Source: Erythrocercus mccallii (lineage: Eukaryota; Chordata; Aves; Passeriformes; Dicruridae). Taken from it: DNA of 64,000 bases. Under the pieces are notes generated by a model, which was given only the letters and a program-made list of their open reading frames with translations, was not told the origin of the DNA and ran no database searches. Numbering within the stretch: the stretch's first letter is position 1; every line of letters begins with the position of its first letter. The position numbers and the translations under genes were made by a program. Positions 13,001-24,500 of the stretch are shown one piece after another. The stretch covers positions 1 through 64,000 of the forward strand of contig VZRG01001564.1 in NCBI GenBank assembly GCA_013397435.1. The letters are read 5' to 3'.

Positions 13001-16000
13001 CCTTCTTGGCCAAGGCAATAACAGGTGTTGCCTTTGTTAAGAGTCATGTGTAGCCACTTTAGCCTAGTGTAAGACTTTTTTCTGATTTTTTTAGTTGTTA
13101 CAGCAATTTGGAGTACCTAGAGAACAACTTTACTGTAAGAAATGTCTCAGGAGAAAAAGGAATTTATAAATTTGGGTTAAACAAATGTTAGTTTATCTCA
13201 CAACTGTTGCTGAGATAGTGTCATCCTCCCTGTTCAGGCCTGGCCCAACCCCCAGATATACATTTTGAGCTTCTTTAGGACATTTCTAATGTGTTCTATT
13301 TTTGAGCAGGTAGGGTTTATATTTCCATTGCAACCTTGAACAACAAAGCCTTTTTAAAGATATCAAGATATACTTAGATGTCTTATCCAAGTATAGGAAT
13401 TATTCAATAAAGATGCAGCAAATACTCTGAAATTTTAGTGGTAAGAATAAGCAGAGCAGTATCTATTCCCATTTTACCATATTTTTGCTGAGTCACAGTC
13501 ATTTCAGCTAATCAAAATTAAAGTCAAATACTTCTTCACCAAGAAGTGCAATTTTTACAAAGCTAAAGCTTCCCATGATAAATGTCTCTTTTTTATTAAA
13601 ACAAAACCTGGTTAATTTTTGAGCTTGACCTAAAGTTCAGGTTTTTGATTATTCAAAAAAAAATTAATTTTGTGGCACTTGAAGTCACCTTTTAGAAGGG
13701 TAGATCAAACTCACGTTTTGTTCAGTTTGTTCAGCTTCTTGGCAAAAATATTATATCTTTGATGTTTTTTGGACTTTATAAGATAAAGCTGTGTAATGGC
13801 CTGTAGGAGTTAAATGGCTGCTGAATAAATTATGGGAGATGTCAACTCATCCCACAAGGGATGTCAACTACAGTGTGAACGTGAATGTCAGGCTCACATG
13901 CCACAAGTCCCATCAAGCTGAACATCACCACAAAGAGATGTTCTGCTGACTAAAAACCAAGTGCTTCAGCTCAGTTCTATGAATCAGATTGAGTTTTGCA
14001 ATTTGGAATTATTTGACCATTATTTGATAAAATAAATGCAATGTATAAAACAGCAATGGAAATTTGAAAATTTCCTCTGGCACGGAGATTTGCGGTTTCA
14101 CTCAGTTTATGTGCAATATGCCATTGGCAAAGCAATTCCATTCTATAGTCAATTGGTCGTGTTGGTTGAACTGAATGCTAATGCAGGAGCTTTTCTCTCA
14201 TTTGAAACATATTAGTCAGAACCCAGAGAGCAAGAGGATGCTGCCAAAAGGTGTCTTGCATTGACAGCAAAACTTCTAACTTTGGAGCTCATCTCTCCCA
14301 TTTCCATTCTAATCTTAGATGTGATTTGGGTAAGGAAAATACAATTGTTTCCTGTCACTGCCTAGGAATTCCTTTAAAAAAAGTTTGTTTCACATTTTAC
14401 TTCTCTTTTTGTATGACCTCTACCCAGAAGGTACATAATTACTGCAGGGTTTATGTTTTGAGTAGTGTTAAAGCAGTAGCTGTACTTTACTACCTCATGG
14501 ATTTGCAGAGGGTATTAGAAGATTTTTTTTTATACTGTATTCCATACACTCATGAAAAAATTGAATGTAATAATTCAATGAATTGGAAACATATTGCTTA
14601 GCCAAGATCTTTTTATTACTGAAGTCTGGATATCACAATGATTACCTCTTCAGACTGGACTGGAAATGAGTAGAATGGTGTGGTCATCTGTCATCAAGAA
14701 AACGATGTCTTAGATAACCTGAAATTGATAGGTTTAGATAACCTGAAATTCAGTATGTGTGGTGATTGCTGCATGTCCCTTTGTTAACTGTGATTATTCT
14801 ATATTTTCTTGGTGATTGCAATCAGACTACTTACACTTTTGTATTTTCTTCTTTAAAAAAAAAGATTTATTTTCTTTTTAGCAAAGATCCATACTAAACT
14901 CAGGTCCAGTGCTTTAGCTGGTACACATTCTTCAGGCACGGTGTAAGTTCAGCTGATGGGAAAACAATACAGTCCAGGAAAAGCATCTCATCTTTGATTG
15001 ACCTGATCCCAAGTAGGGGATGTTTACTGTGCTCCACTGACTGCCACGACACTGCATGAATTTATGTAGTTTAATGTCACTTTCAAGGTTACTATAAAAT
15101 CTAAATGAAAAAAAAATGTAGGTTGCACCCTTCCTGGAAAGGCAATGTGATAGTAATTTTGTGGCAGAAGACTTACAAGCCTAGATAGTTTTCTATAACA
15201 CTCCACAATTTTGCCTTTTACACGCAAGGAAATAATACCTTGAGCCATTGTGCTTAGTCATCTGCTGCAAAGTATCCAAATTCTTTATTGTCCATGTTAA
15301 TCTAGGGTTATTCCAGAAAGGAAGAGGCATAAATTGGAATCAGGAGAATCTGGATTGTATTTGTTTCCAAACTTGCTGATCATCTGATACTTCAAGCTGC
15401 TTTGTCAACCATCTTAAGTATTTTCTGAAAGACACCTCAAATCATAATTTTTTATTTGGGTGGGTCTATAGTCTTTGTCTATAGAAGATTCCAATAGGGT
15501 CACAAGTGACAAGTGTAGCAGATTTTATACTTTTTTTTGTAAAATCAGCAAATTTGATATGTTGGCTACCATAGGCCTTTGTGGTTACTGTCTGCCTTAC
15601 TGTAGTTGCTGATTAGTAGAGGAGTTATCTGTGAACGTTTCTGCTAAGAATGCCCATGTCCAAAGGCAGGGAATGGAAGGAAAGGGATTTGGTCAGAGAC
15701 CCATGGTGCTTCCAAGCCAGTACGACAGGGGATGGCTGACAATTCAGGAAAAGTGCTGTCCACTAAATAAGCAATGTGGACACAAGGAATTGTTTGGAGG
15801 AATTTTTAGTGGGAATTGAATTTAGGAAACACCACACGTGTTCTGCTGCAGAGAAGGCTGGAGTTGTGCACAGAAGCAGGAAAGTCACAGTGTTATGAGA
15901 AGGGCTCACAGAGGTCAAACCTTCCATTACAGACTGAATAGATTGTAAATAATACACGTAGGTCACAGACATATCTCTTTTTCCAATGATTAATTATGTA

Positions 16001-16199
16001 AATCTGGTATTCTATCTCAGGTCAGTTCTCTGACCATGTAGTTCACTCCTTTTTTGTGGATATTTTCTGAGTTTTATCCTCTCCTCCCTAAAACGAGCTA
16101 CTAGTAGAGTTTCAGTATTTTCAAGCTGCATTTTTTGCTAATTTGTTTCAAGCAAAGTGCCTTTTATGGGCTCATCTACTATTTTTTTGCATTAAAACA
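10071..16199. other. Noncoding AT-rich DNA with small local duplications
   Basis: No gene is supported. Two local direct repeats are visible: a 15-base ACTTTTAAAAATACT-like duplication near 11537-11571, and TAGATAACCTGAAATT at 14711-14726 repeated at 14735-14750. A GC-richer patch lies at 12150-12300. Frames of 100-116 codons (such as 14251-14601) have composition typical of translated AT-rich noncoding DNA and no splice context. The stretch at about 12530-12680 has an enhancer-like texture (GATA- and TAAT-type words), but not enough to call. Confidence 0.6.
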
Positions 16200-16740
16200 C
16201 AAGCAGAACTCAACCAACTTGAACAGGTTGAATGCCACATCTGTGCAGAAGATATCAGCACACTTATTTATGGCTCAAAGAAACAGTCTAAATTAAAGCA
16301 GCTATTGCTACAGAATGGATAAGCGGCCATTATGAATTATCCTTAATTATAGCGATTTCCTAAACTAATAAACCTGCTAAATCTTTTTTGCAAAGGTTAG
16401 TTTACACAGTGCATATAAAATCCGCATGTGCTACGCATCAACCACCAGCTGTCTGACAGTGTGCTGCTATTGCAGTGAGTGTTCACATAAATTTTATGTT
16501 GGTTATATTAACAGTCAGTCCATATCACTACCCACAGATGCCAGTAGACATAAAAATTGCTCTCCAGTGAGCCTAAATATCCCTAGAAGCTAGTTGTGTC
16601 TAATGTTCCATGTAGTATTTGTACGTGAAAGCAGCAGATTGAAAAGTTATTTACAGATGAATATTTCAATCGAGTTAGTTCATATTGGCCTACTTAGGGT
16701 TCTTTGCTGGTTTATTTGTATGCTAAATAATTCACTAAAG
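16200..16740. promoter_or_regulatory. Candidate conserved noncoding element or enhancer block
   Basis: Complex AT-rich sequence carries clustered transcription-factor-like words. CATTATGAATTATCC and TTAATTAT lie at about 16328-16350 (homeodomain type). CAGCTG with CTGTCTGACAG (E-box plus palindrome) lies at about 16446-16459. CATAAATTTTATG, an inverted repeat, lies at about 16486-16498. It has almost no homopolymer runs and no reading frame of note. The resemblance to developmental enhancers is by texture only and cannot be tested without alignment to other vertebrates. Confidence 0.25.
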
Positions 16741-19700
16741 GTTCTTGTTTACTTTCAAAAGTAGTTTCTATGAAATGCAAACAACAGAGCCAACTTTAGG
16801 TGCTCTAAAGACTAAGCAGTCCTGTTTTAAATGCAGGTCAGAGCTACAGACAGCATCTTGCAGATGGGCTGTCACTCGCAGTTTTACCCTTTTAGTTGCT
16901 GGGTCTTTAAAGAATTTACTGGGATTTGATGCTTTAATATAAATATTTTGCAATAATGGGTTATTTTTTCTTACTCAAGCCTTTTCTATGGACAAATGTG
17001 AAGTCCTTGAGGATCTTCTCATTAAGCAGACAGAGCTGGCGTGTTGTGGGCTAGTTAGATGGGTTCCTGACAGTGCACAGTACTAGCAGGTGCAGTAGAT
17101 ATGTGATTCCTCCTGCTGTAGGACATAAATACATTTTCATACAAATTCCTGTGGTCTAATGTTTGCATACCATTTGTTGTATATTTTGATTTCTGGATTA
17201 ATCAGAGCACTGAACAAATGCAGCCATTGTCTGTTCCTTTACAGAGATGTAGAAACTTAGCAACACTCCTAACACAGCACTGTCTACATCACAGTGTTCA
17301 TCTGTGTGCTAACTTTTTTTATTTTATAATATCGATTTTATCATTTTTACTGTTTGTAGTAGAAGTTGCTTTATTGATATTTACTCAACCCCTCTTTGTG
17401 CAAGCACTGTGGAATACTTTGTTGCAGGTATTGACATCCCTTTGCTGGTTGCTTCACCAGCATCAGCTTATTTCACGCAAATGGTATTCAGATGCTGTAA
17501 TTGTTTCTTGCTATTGATTTTAGATTGCATTTATAACATGCTTCCAGAGACCATGGCACACATGCTGAGTCTGGCTATAGCTTTAGTTCAACCTTTTCAA
17601 CAAGAATGTAAATCACGTGTATTAAAATTGCAACACCATAATGTTTTAAGTCTTGATTTGATTTTCAAAGATCTCTCAAGAAAGATGGAGAACAGTCAGT
17701 TCTTGATAGATTGTGAAGGAGTATCTTACTGCTTCCCAAAGAATTCTGAGCTATTAATGAATATTCTGGCATAATACTAGAGATGATGTACTGTCAATGC
17801 TGGTCTGGTTTTGTACAAATACGTCATTGCTGAGGCACAAGTTGACAAAGATGTTTAAGAGTGAGTTATTTTGAAGCCTGCTTGTCCTACCATTTGTAAA
17901 ATGAGGACTTTTGGGCAAATCATATCTTCAGCAATTACTTTGATGAGTGTTAAGTGCAATGTGCCTTCTGCAAGAGTTTCTTTAAAGAATGTGTGATTTC
18001 ACTTATGCTCAAGTCCCACTCAGTCTTTCCACAAAAGTCTTTATTAATAAGTTGACCTGACAAAATACCATGGAGGCACAGGCCTTTAGTGGCATCCCCC
18101 TGGAAATGAAAATCCCAAATATAAATTAAATTAATTTCAGTAGGAAAAACCCAAGGATGAAGGAGAAGCTTATGATACCACCTAAGAATATTAACCAGTA
18201 AAACATGCATAACGTGTCTAGTGACTTTTACCTATTACATTTTTATTTATTTATTAGCCAACAACAGTAGACCAGAATTACAAGTGTAGATAAAATTTAG
18301 AGACTTGACATAACCTTCTAAAAAATCAGAGTAAATTTAGGTGTTATAAAGCATAGGAAAATTTCTTCTCTTGTCACCCTAATGTAGGAGATGGCTCCTG
18401 ATTTATTACTCATTTAACTGGTGATACATTTTGGATAGCAAGTGCTGTGTATAACTTCACGTATATTCTCAGTTTCTTTACATATTCTTCTCTTTGAAGA
18501 ACTGAATAGCAGCTTTCAAAATTAGTTTGCATACTTGTTTTTGGAAACTGAGTTGCATTTTAATAAAAGAAGCGTGGTACATTAAATACAGTTGAAAACA
18601 GAATCCATGAGAAGGTTCATAGGGGTTTGTACGAAAAATACAAATTGGAACAATTGGGCAGATTTGAAAATTTCATTTACATTAAGAAAAATTTTAAAAG
18701 GATCATTTCATAAACATGCAAGAGTGTATGTTTGTGTAGAGAGAAACTTCATTACATGGGCAATTAATTTTCCCAAAGATGAGTTGAACACTTTTTATAT
18801 TAAAATACACAACCCATTTGCCAAGATATCAGCAATCAAATGCAGTCCTCATGTGATTGCACCAAATAGAAAACTTGGCCTCACTGTGTTATCAGTGAGT
18901 AAAGACAAATCAGCAGCTCTTCTACAGCAGACAGGCAAGGAAAAAAGCCATTATGAAATATTAGTGAACATGTCATGAGACATCAGTAGTTTGCAGAAGC
19001 TGTCCCGTTTGTCAGTGCTGCCCTAGTTGCTTAGAATACATGTATTTAAGAAAAAAGTCTGTGTAATTTTTATATGTAAAAAAACCTGAATTCATTCCAA
19101 CTCATCAAGAAACACAAGTGTTATGAAAGGAATTAAATTGCATGCTTTGTATTTGGGTAAGAATGTAAATGTTTTGCATGTGTACTAAATATTTGGAATG
19201 CAGCATTTTAGGGTGGAGAAACTGTGGCATCTTCAGAGAGATTCTCAGCCTTCTGCTTCCTGAGAGCTTTTCCTGAATTCAGGGGAGGTTTCCTCTGGGC
19301 AAGGAGCTCAGGACTGGGCTCTGTCATCGTCAGTTAATTGGGCAGAAATCTGAAAATGGCAGTGTTTGAAAGAAGTGTGTGTATGAAGGCAGACAGGCAT
19401 CCTGCAACAACTAATTCACCCACACAGCACATCTTTGAACTGTCTAAGGCATAGCTAACTGTTTACATGCTACCAACAAGAGTAAATTCTCTGAACAGAA
19501 GAGACAGAGTTGCTGTGAATAAAGAAAAATATTACAAGACAGCCCATCTGCTAGAGAGTACCTGTCACCTCCAGTTACAAGCTGGAGGCAGCCCTACCTA
19601 GGAGCAACTAGAGAGACCAGTTTATTATTCAAACGGGAGAGAGGGAGAAGCTAACTTAGACCTCCGCTTTCTGTCTGATATGGTGTCAAAATATCAGTTG

Positions 19701-20334
19701 CAAGGAATTTTGTGGACAGAATAGTGAGGATAATTTGAGTCTAAATACTAACAAGAAAATAGCTAAAAGAACTGCTTCAGCAGAGTTAAATGACTCTCCT
19801 AGCTAATAGCTATGCAGGGGATTGAACACCCTGGCTCTCAGGTGTAAACAAGACTTCTGCCAAGGAATGTACTACTGGCAACAAGGATAAGGATTATATT
19901 AATAGCTAAGGCAATCTTGTTATCCTTAAGAATCCTGATTATAATAATTTAAGAAACAATCACCTGGTTGTCATTCTACTGCAAGCCTGACAAAGGCAAT
20001 TTTAAAGGGTCTTAAGCCACATAATTTCTATTTCTCAATACCTATTGTTTTTATATATATACTATAGCAGGGATTGGAATACTTATTGTCTTTGGAAACC
20101 TATTCTTGTTGTCTACAGCCAGGTCAAGTTTCCCTCCTTCCATTATCATTGTCAAGACCAGTAGGTTGGTCACAGGCAGTTTTCACTGCTCTTACGATGT
20201 GTGAGGAACCAATTTAATTTTTATTTAGGCCTCAACACTGTCCAATTTTATGTCTTGAACTGTGGGTTAAGAATCCATTTTTTGGCAGCAGGTGGAAAAT
20301 TTCTAGAGGAGCTGTACACCACGTTCTGAGGGCT
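16741..20334. other. Noncoding DNA, no gene recognised
   Basis: Mostly AT-rich. The overlapping plus-strand frames at 17218-17517 and 17409-17774, and the frame at 18592-18978 (about 128 codons), have no splice context and resemble no family I know. From about 19200 the GC content rises toward the LTR-like block that follows. Confidence 0.6.
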
Positions 20335-20540
20335 GTAACACATGGCACATGTAGAGGTCAGCTAGCACATGTGGCAGGGGTGAAAGTACAGTCTCTAAAA
20401 AAAATGGAGGGAGGCTCTGTCTCTCTGGAGAATTCACTTGACAGTCATCAGGGGAGAGAAAACTGCCACCACTGGGATGCAGGTGACTCCCCTGAGAGGT
20501 GGGAAAACTCCTGCTGCTAGGGGACAATTCCCCTGACTAG

Positions 20541-20593
20541 CCAATGGTCATCCTCAAGGGGTAGGACTATGGGAGGAGCCTTAAAATATAAAA
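20541..20593 (+). promoter_or_regulatory. LTR-type core promoter: CCAAT box, GC box, TATA box
   Basis: CCAAT at 20541-20545 lies 41 bases upstream of TATAAAA at 20587-20593, with GGGAGGAGCC (an Sp1-like box) between them. Spacing and order are those of a canonical RNA polymerase II promoter, with a start expected about 25-30 bases after the TATA box (near 20615). Whether it is active cannot be seen. Confidence 0.55.
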
Positions 20594-21420
20594 ACAATTA
20601 GAGTCATAAGTGGGTCCCATCCAGTTTTTGGTTCACTTGTCTGCTTGTTCATCCCCTTTTTGCTCCTGTGCTTGCCCTGTCTGCCTTCTGTCTCCCTGCA
20701 GTCCCCACTGCCTTCCCTGTCCACACCTGTTCTGTCTACGCTGCCTCACGACTCCAGAGGCCTGCCTGCACTGCCCACAGCAGCCTGCTGCTTTCTCAAA
20801 AAACCTCTTCAGTCTGTGCCACCTGGGGCCATGAGGACCTCTATCCCAGTGCCAAACTGCCTTCTGCCTTTGGCTCTTCTCTTTGAGAGAGCCAAAGAGC
20901 CTACGGGTCCAGGAACACTGAGGCTGGAAGAGGCATGCCATGGCAATCCCCTCAGCACCCCAACACTGCTGCTTCTACATCTTTCTGATCTTCAGCACCT
21001 GATTTAGTCCGAGGATGTCACCCAGGATTCCCCCCATTCCAACCAGGGTTGATGAGACCACCCACTCAGCAATCGATCTGGTCACAAGGTTGGCAGAAGG
21101 GAATCCCAAAAAAACTAAGGGATGGTGTTCCTATGAATGTGTTAGAGAGAGTGGTATTGGAATGTCAGACAAAATGTGTGAAAAACCAAGCTCAGAGAAT
21201 TGTAGTATGAACCTGAGTACACGGCCTTTCAATGACTGAGGTGGGGAAGAAATTATGCTGCCATGGCTCCCAGCATGCACCCTGCACCTGCTGGTTGGAA
21301 GCCAACAGTACCCCCAGGGATTCTGGTGGTTTTGTCCCTGTCTTTCTGTCTTGGTCTGGCTTTCGCCCCTCTGCTTATTTTTCTCTTCCTCTCTAGTAGG
21401 GACACATATCCTTCATTATC

Positions 21421-21469
21421 AATAAATCCTTCTCAGATACAATGTTTGCCTCAATGTGCTTGATTTCAT
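21421..21469 (+). terminator. Polyadenylation signal of the LTR-like block
   Basis: AATAAA at 21421-21426 is followed 15-40 bases later by a GT/T-rich stretch (TGTTTGCCTCAATGTGCTTGATTT), the usual arrangement of signal plus downstream element. It lies in the same orientation as the CCAAT/TATA pair, which supports reading the block as one transcription-control unit. Confidence 0.5.
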
Positions 21470-21479
21470 CCAAGAAATC

Positions 21480-21547
21480 TGTTAAAAATAATCCCCCCCA
21501 CAATACAGCAAAATGTTAAAAAGAATCCCCTCCCTTATAGCAGAATG
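21480..21547. repeat. Imperfect 34-bp tandem duplication beside the LTR-like block
   Basis: Two adjacent copies, 21480-21513 and 21514-21547, both begin TGTTAAAAA(T/G)AATCCCC and continue with a C-rich stretch and an A(T/G)CA(A/G)AA-type end. They differ at several positions, so the duplication is not recent. It lies just past the putative 3' end of the LTR-like block. Confidence 0.65.
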
Positions 21548-24500
21548 CAACACAATGTTTTTGTTTTACCTGTTGTCCCTTGGGGAATGGATAAATTGGG
21601 TGCAGACATGTAGCAGGCCATCTTGACATTGATTTTTGAAGGTTCATTAGATAAATGCTGACATCATAGATTGATGTCTCTTTAAAACAGTGCCTGGCAC
21701 AAAACCACTGGGAGAATCAAAAATATCGACTTATCATGTTTGTGCAGGAGGCCCATGGAGATCTCCTGCATTAATGGATCTATCAATTTAGGTATTCTTT
21801 AATTATTCTAATTGTACACCTTGCAGCTGGAAAGTGGCTTTATTAGGACATCTGGCTAGGTAGTCACACCTTTGAAAGTGAAGAAATAGGAGTGCATTAT
21901 CTACTTTGTCATCACATCCTGAATTGTTCAGGGGGTTTTTCAGTTCGTTTCTTTTTCTTCATTATGTGCTAATTTGCCTGTGTAATGTGGTGGTAAAAAT
22001 GAATAGGGATGCAGTGATGGGACAATGTAGAGGCCAAAATGCTATGTGGTAGTTTAGAGAAATAGATGCTGGTAGAATAAAGTTGATGGTTTTGTTCATG
22101 TTTAACCCCTCACCCTGGCACCATCAATAGATTGAAGACATCATTTGTATCTGCAAGTGTTTGTTTAATTAAGACCTCCTAAAAATCTTTGCTATTGATT
22201 CATTCCATTATCTTATTGATTAACTGCACTGGATCATGTACTTGCTCTTTAGTGGAAGGCAACAGTTTCAGCCTGCTGTCATTTACCCACAGATGTGAAC
22301 AGTAAGCAATGTTCAGCATCCATGTCTGCCAAAGTGTCTTGTGTTTTAATGAAGTACTGGCTGCAATTCCCTGTATTACATGAGAAAAGCCAGTTGTCTC
22401 CTGCTGGTGGTGTGACCAAGCATAAAGGTTTTCTTCCAGTTATTCATAAAGCAGCTGCTTACCAAGGAATGTTGGAAAGTTGTGCTTTGCTTTTCTGTGT
22501 TTAAATCTAGAGGTTTGAGTCAGAGCAGCAAATTAACACAGATCACCTGCATATCTCATTGTCATGGTTTGTAGTTTGGTTTTTCTGTACTGGAAAACCA
22601 GCACTTTTATAACACAACATCATATTTGTGCCTTGCAGCTTCTCTCTGAAGATTTTTCTCAGGAAAATGATTCAGTAGCAATGTTCTGGCTGCCCAAGAA
22701 TTGCACTGTCTGGCTACATTTGTGCAGCCACACGTGCCCTTGTTTGTCAACTCTTTGTCTTTGTTTTTTTTGTTTAGAGAAGAATCCTTTTCTTATACCA
22801 TTGTGATAGCAGTGTGACATGTAGTACCTTATTTTACAATTCCAGAAATGAGTTTCTATGTTGGAAGTGGGAGTCCAACACATCCGACCTGGGGACCAGC
22901 TGCCACAAGGTCACACAAGTGTAATGACCTCAGCTGCTTGCCCACCCTGGGACGGGCTGAGTGCTGCTCTCAGAATTGCTCATGCCACCTCTCAGATTTT
23001 TAGGAATACCATTAGTGGCAAGGAGAAGTTGGTGACTGACAGTAAAATTATTGGTAAGTCTAAAGCAGAGGAAAAAATTCCAGCCCAGCATTTTCTCTTT
23101 CTGTCCTGACATTTGAGTGACAACCCAGATTGGACCAAGGTAACAGCCAATATTTCAGTAGAAAATTTTAAGACATTATGCATGCCATATTGAGGTGTTC
23201 CATAGGAAATAGGGCATATATTCTTTATTTTCACATGCAGCTCACTCTTGACATTTCCAATATACTGTAGGAACTGTGGGTGGTCTCCTAGCGAATGCCA
23301 GCAGGTTCTTTGCTGCCCTTGTGAAGGAGGGGCTCAGAAACTCCCACCATGACAAAATCACTACTTTTTCCTCCCTTTTTTGTATAAAATGAAAACTTCT
23401 CTACTCGAGCTCTTTTAAAATTCTAGCTCAACTGAGACTTTTGTGTTTAGTTAAGTTTATATATCTGCTGGCAAGCTTTGTTAATTTAAGCCAAACCCTC
23501 AACTTTACCTTGGCAGAATCACTGATTTTGTTGGGTTCCCTGCTCCCTACTAAATGAGCTAGCACCAAAACAACATCCAGTGGACAGATGACTCTGTTCT
23601 GATTAGTTTTCAGGGTCTTTGATGGCAGCAGTTGGTCCTGACTCAGCCTTTTTGATACCTTACCATGGCAATTTTTAGTGCCTCAGGTTATTTGTAACTG
23701 CATAAATGCTAAAATTAAATCACAAAGTACAAGTTCTTTAAGTTCTTGTTCTTTAAGCCATCTCTGAGGAAATGTTGTACAGCCTTTTTTATTTCTTTTT
23801 TTTCAGAATCCATTTATGTGCAAATAATAGGTTCTTCTGTTTGCTGTCATAAATAACTGTAATATTTATGATTTAGATATGTAATATGTATCATATATGA
23901 GAAGTTGCTGGCCAGATTCTGGAATTGTGCAAGACAGGATAGAAAGGACTACCTTGTTACAGGAGTCATCTTTGTTTCCCTTCTGGTTCAGAATCATTAA
24001 TTTTTTCTGTTTATTTAACCCAAATGACTGCATTACTTTGGGGTTGCTGTTGTGGGAGATCCTGGCAATCTCTTTGGTGGCTGGTAATATCCTAGGAGGC
24101 TTTGTCACAGAGCAGGTCTAGAGCTAAAGTTTGAATTTGCTGGGGAATCAGTAGGAACACAAATATTTGCCTGACAGGCCCACAGGGGGCTGAAGGACTG
24201 AGGCAGCAGCCTGCAGACATGGGACAGAGTGGGACTTGTTCCTTCCTCTGATGGGCCATTCCCAACTGCACGGGCTTGGCTCTGTATGATGTTCTTTCTG
24301 TGCCATGCTTGGCTTGGATTTTTTGCTTAGCTGCAGTCTGCTTCTTTCCTTATGTTCTGAGCACTTACTGTGATTAAAGGACACTGAGCCAGAATGGGCT
24401 CTGTCCAGTTCTTACCAATAATTGAAATGATGGGAGAGAAGCTCCTCGTGTCCCTTATTTCATTTATGGGTGGGCTGATCAGACTGCTTGCAGTAAATTC

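Larger units (their letters stand above)
20335..21470 (+). mobile_element. LTR-like block, probably a solo endogenous retrovirus LTR (boundaries approximate)
   Basis: In plus orientation the block has the order of signals expected of a retroviral LTR. A U3-like stretch begins near TGTAACACATGG (20335) and is followed by a CCAAT box, a GC-type box (GGGAGGAGCC), a TATA box, and a polyadenylation signal with a GT-rich element about 830 bases later. Its GC content and complexity exceed those of the flanks. I see no gag, pol or env frame, no primer binding site and no second LTR, so a solo LTR is the simplest reading. The distance from TATA to AATAAA implies an unusually long R region, or a composite. 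I could not fix the ends by TG...CA plus a target-site duplication. Short frames inside look meaningless. An unrelated promoter-bearing repeat is the main alternative. Confidence 0.5.

Noticed and set aside
18592..18978. Plus-strand frame of about 128 codons
   Set aside because: No splice context, no recognised domain, and lysine/isoleucine-rich as expected of AT-rich noncoding DNA.
20645..21007. Hydrophobic frame of 120 codons inside the LTR-like block
   Set aside because: Several overlapping frames on both strands share the stretch. It is C/T-rich leader-like sequence without retroviral protein motifs.
22562..22640. Sequence beginning TGTCATGGTTTG, reminiscent of some bird LTR starts
   Set aside because: No CCAAT/TATA/AATAAA arrangement follows and no matching end was found. 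Twelve bases are too few.
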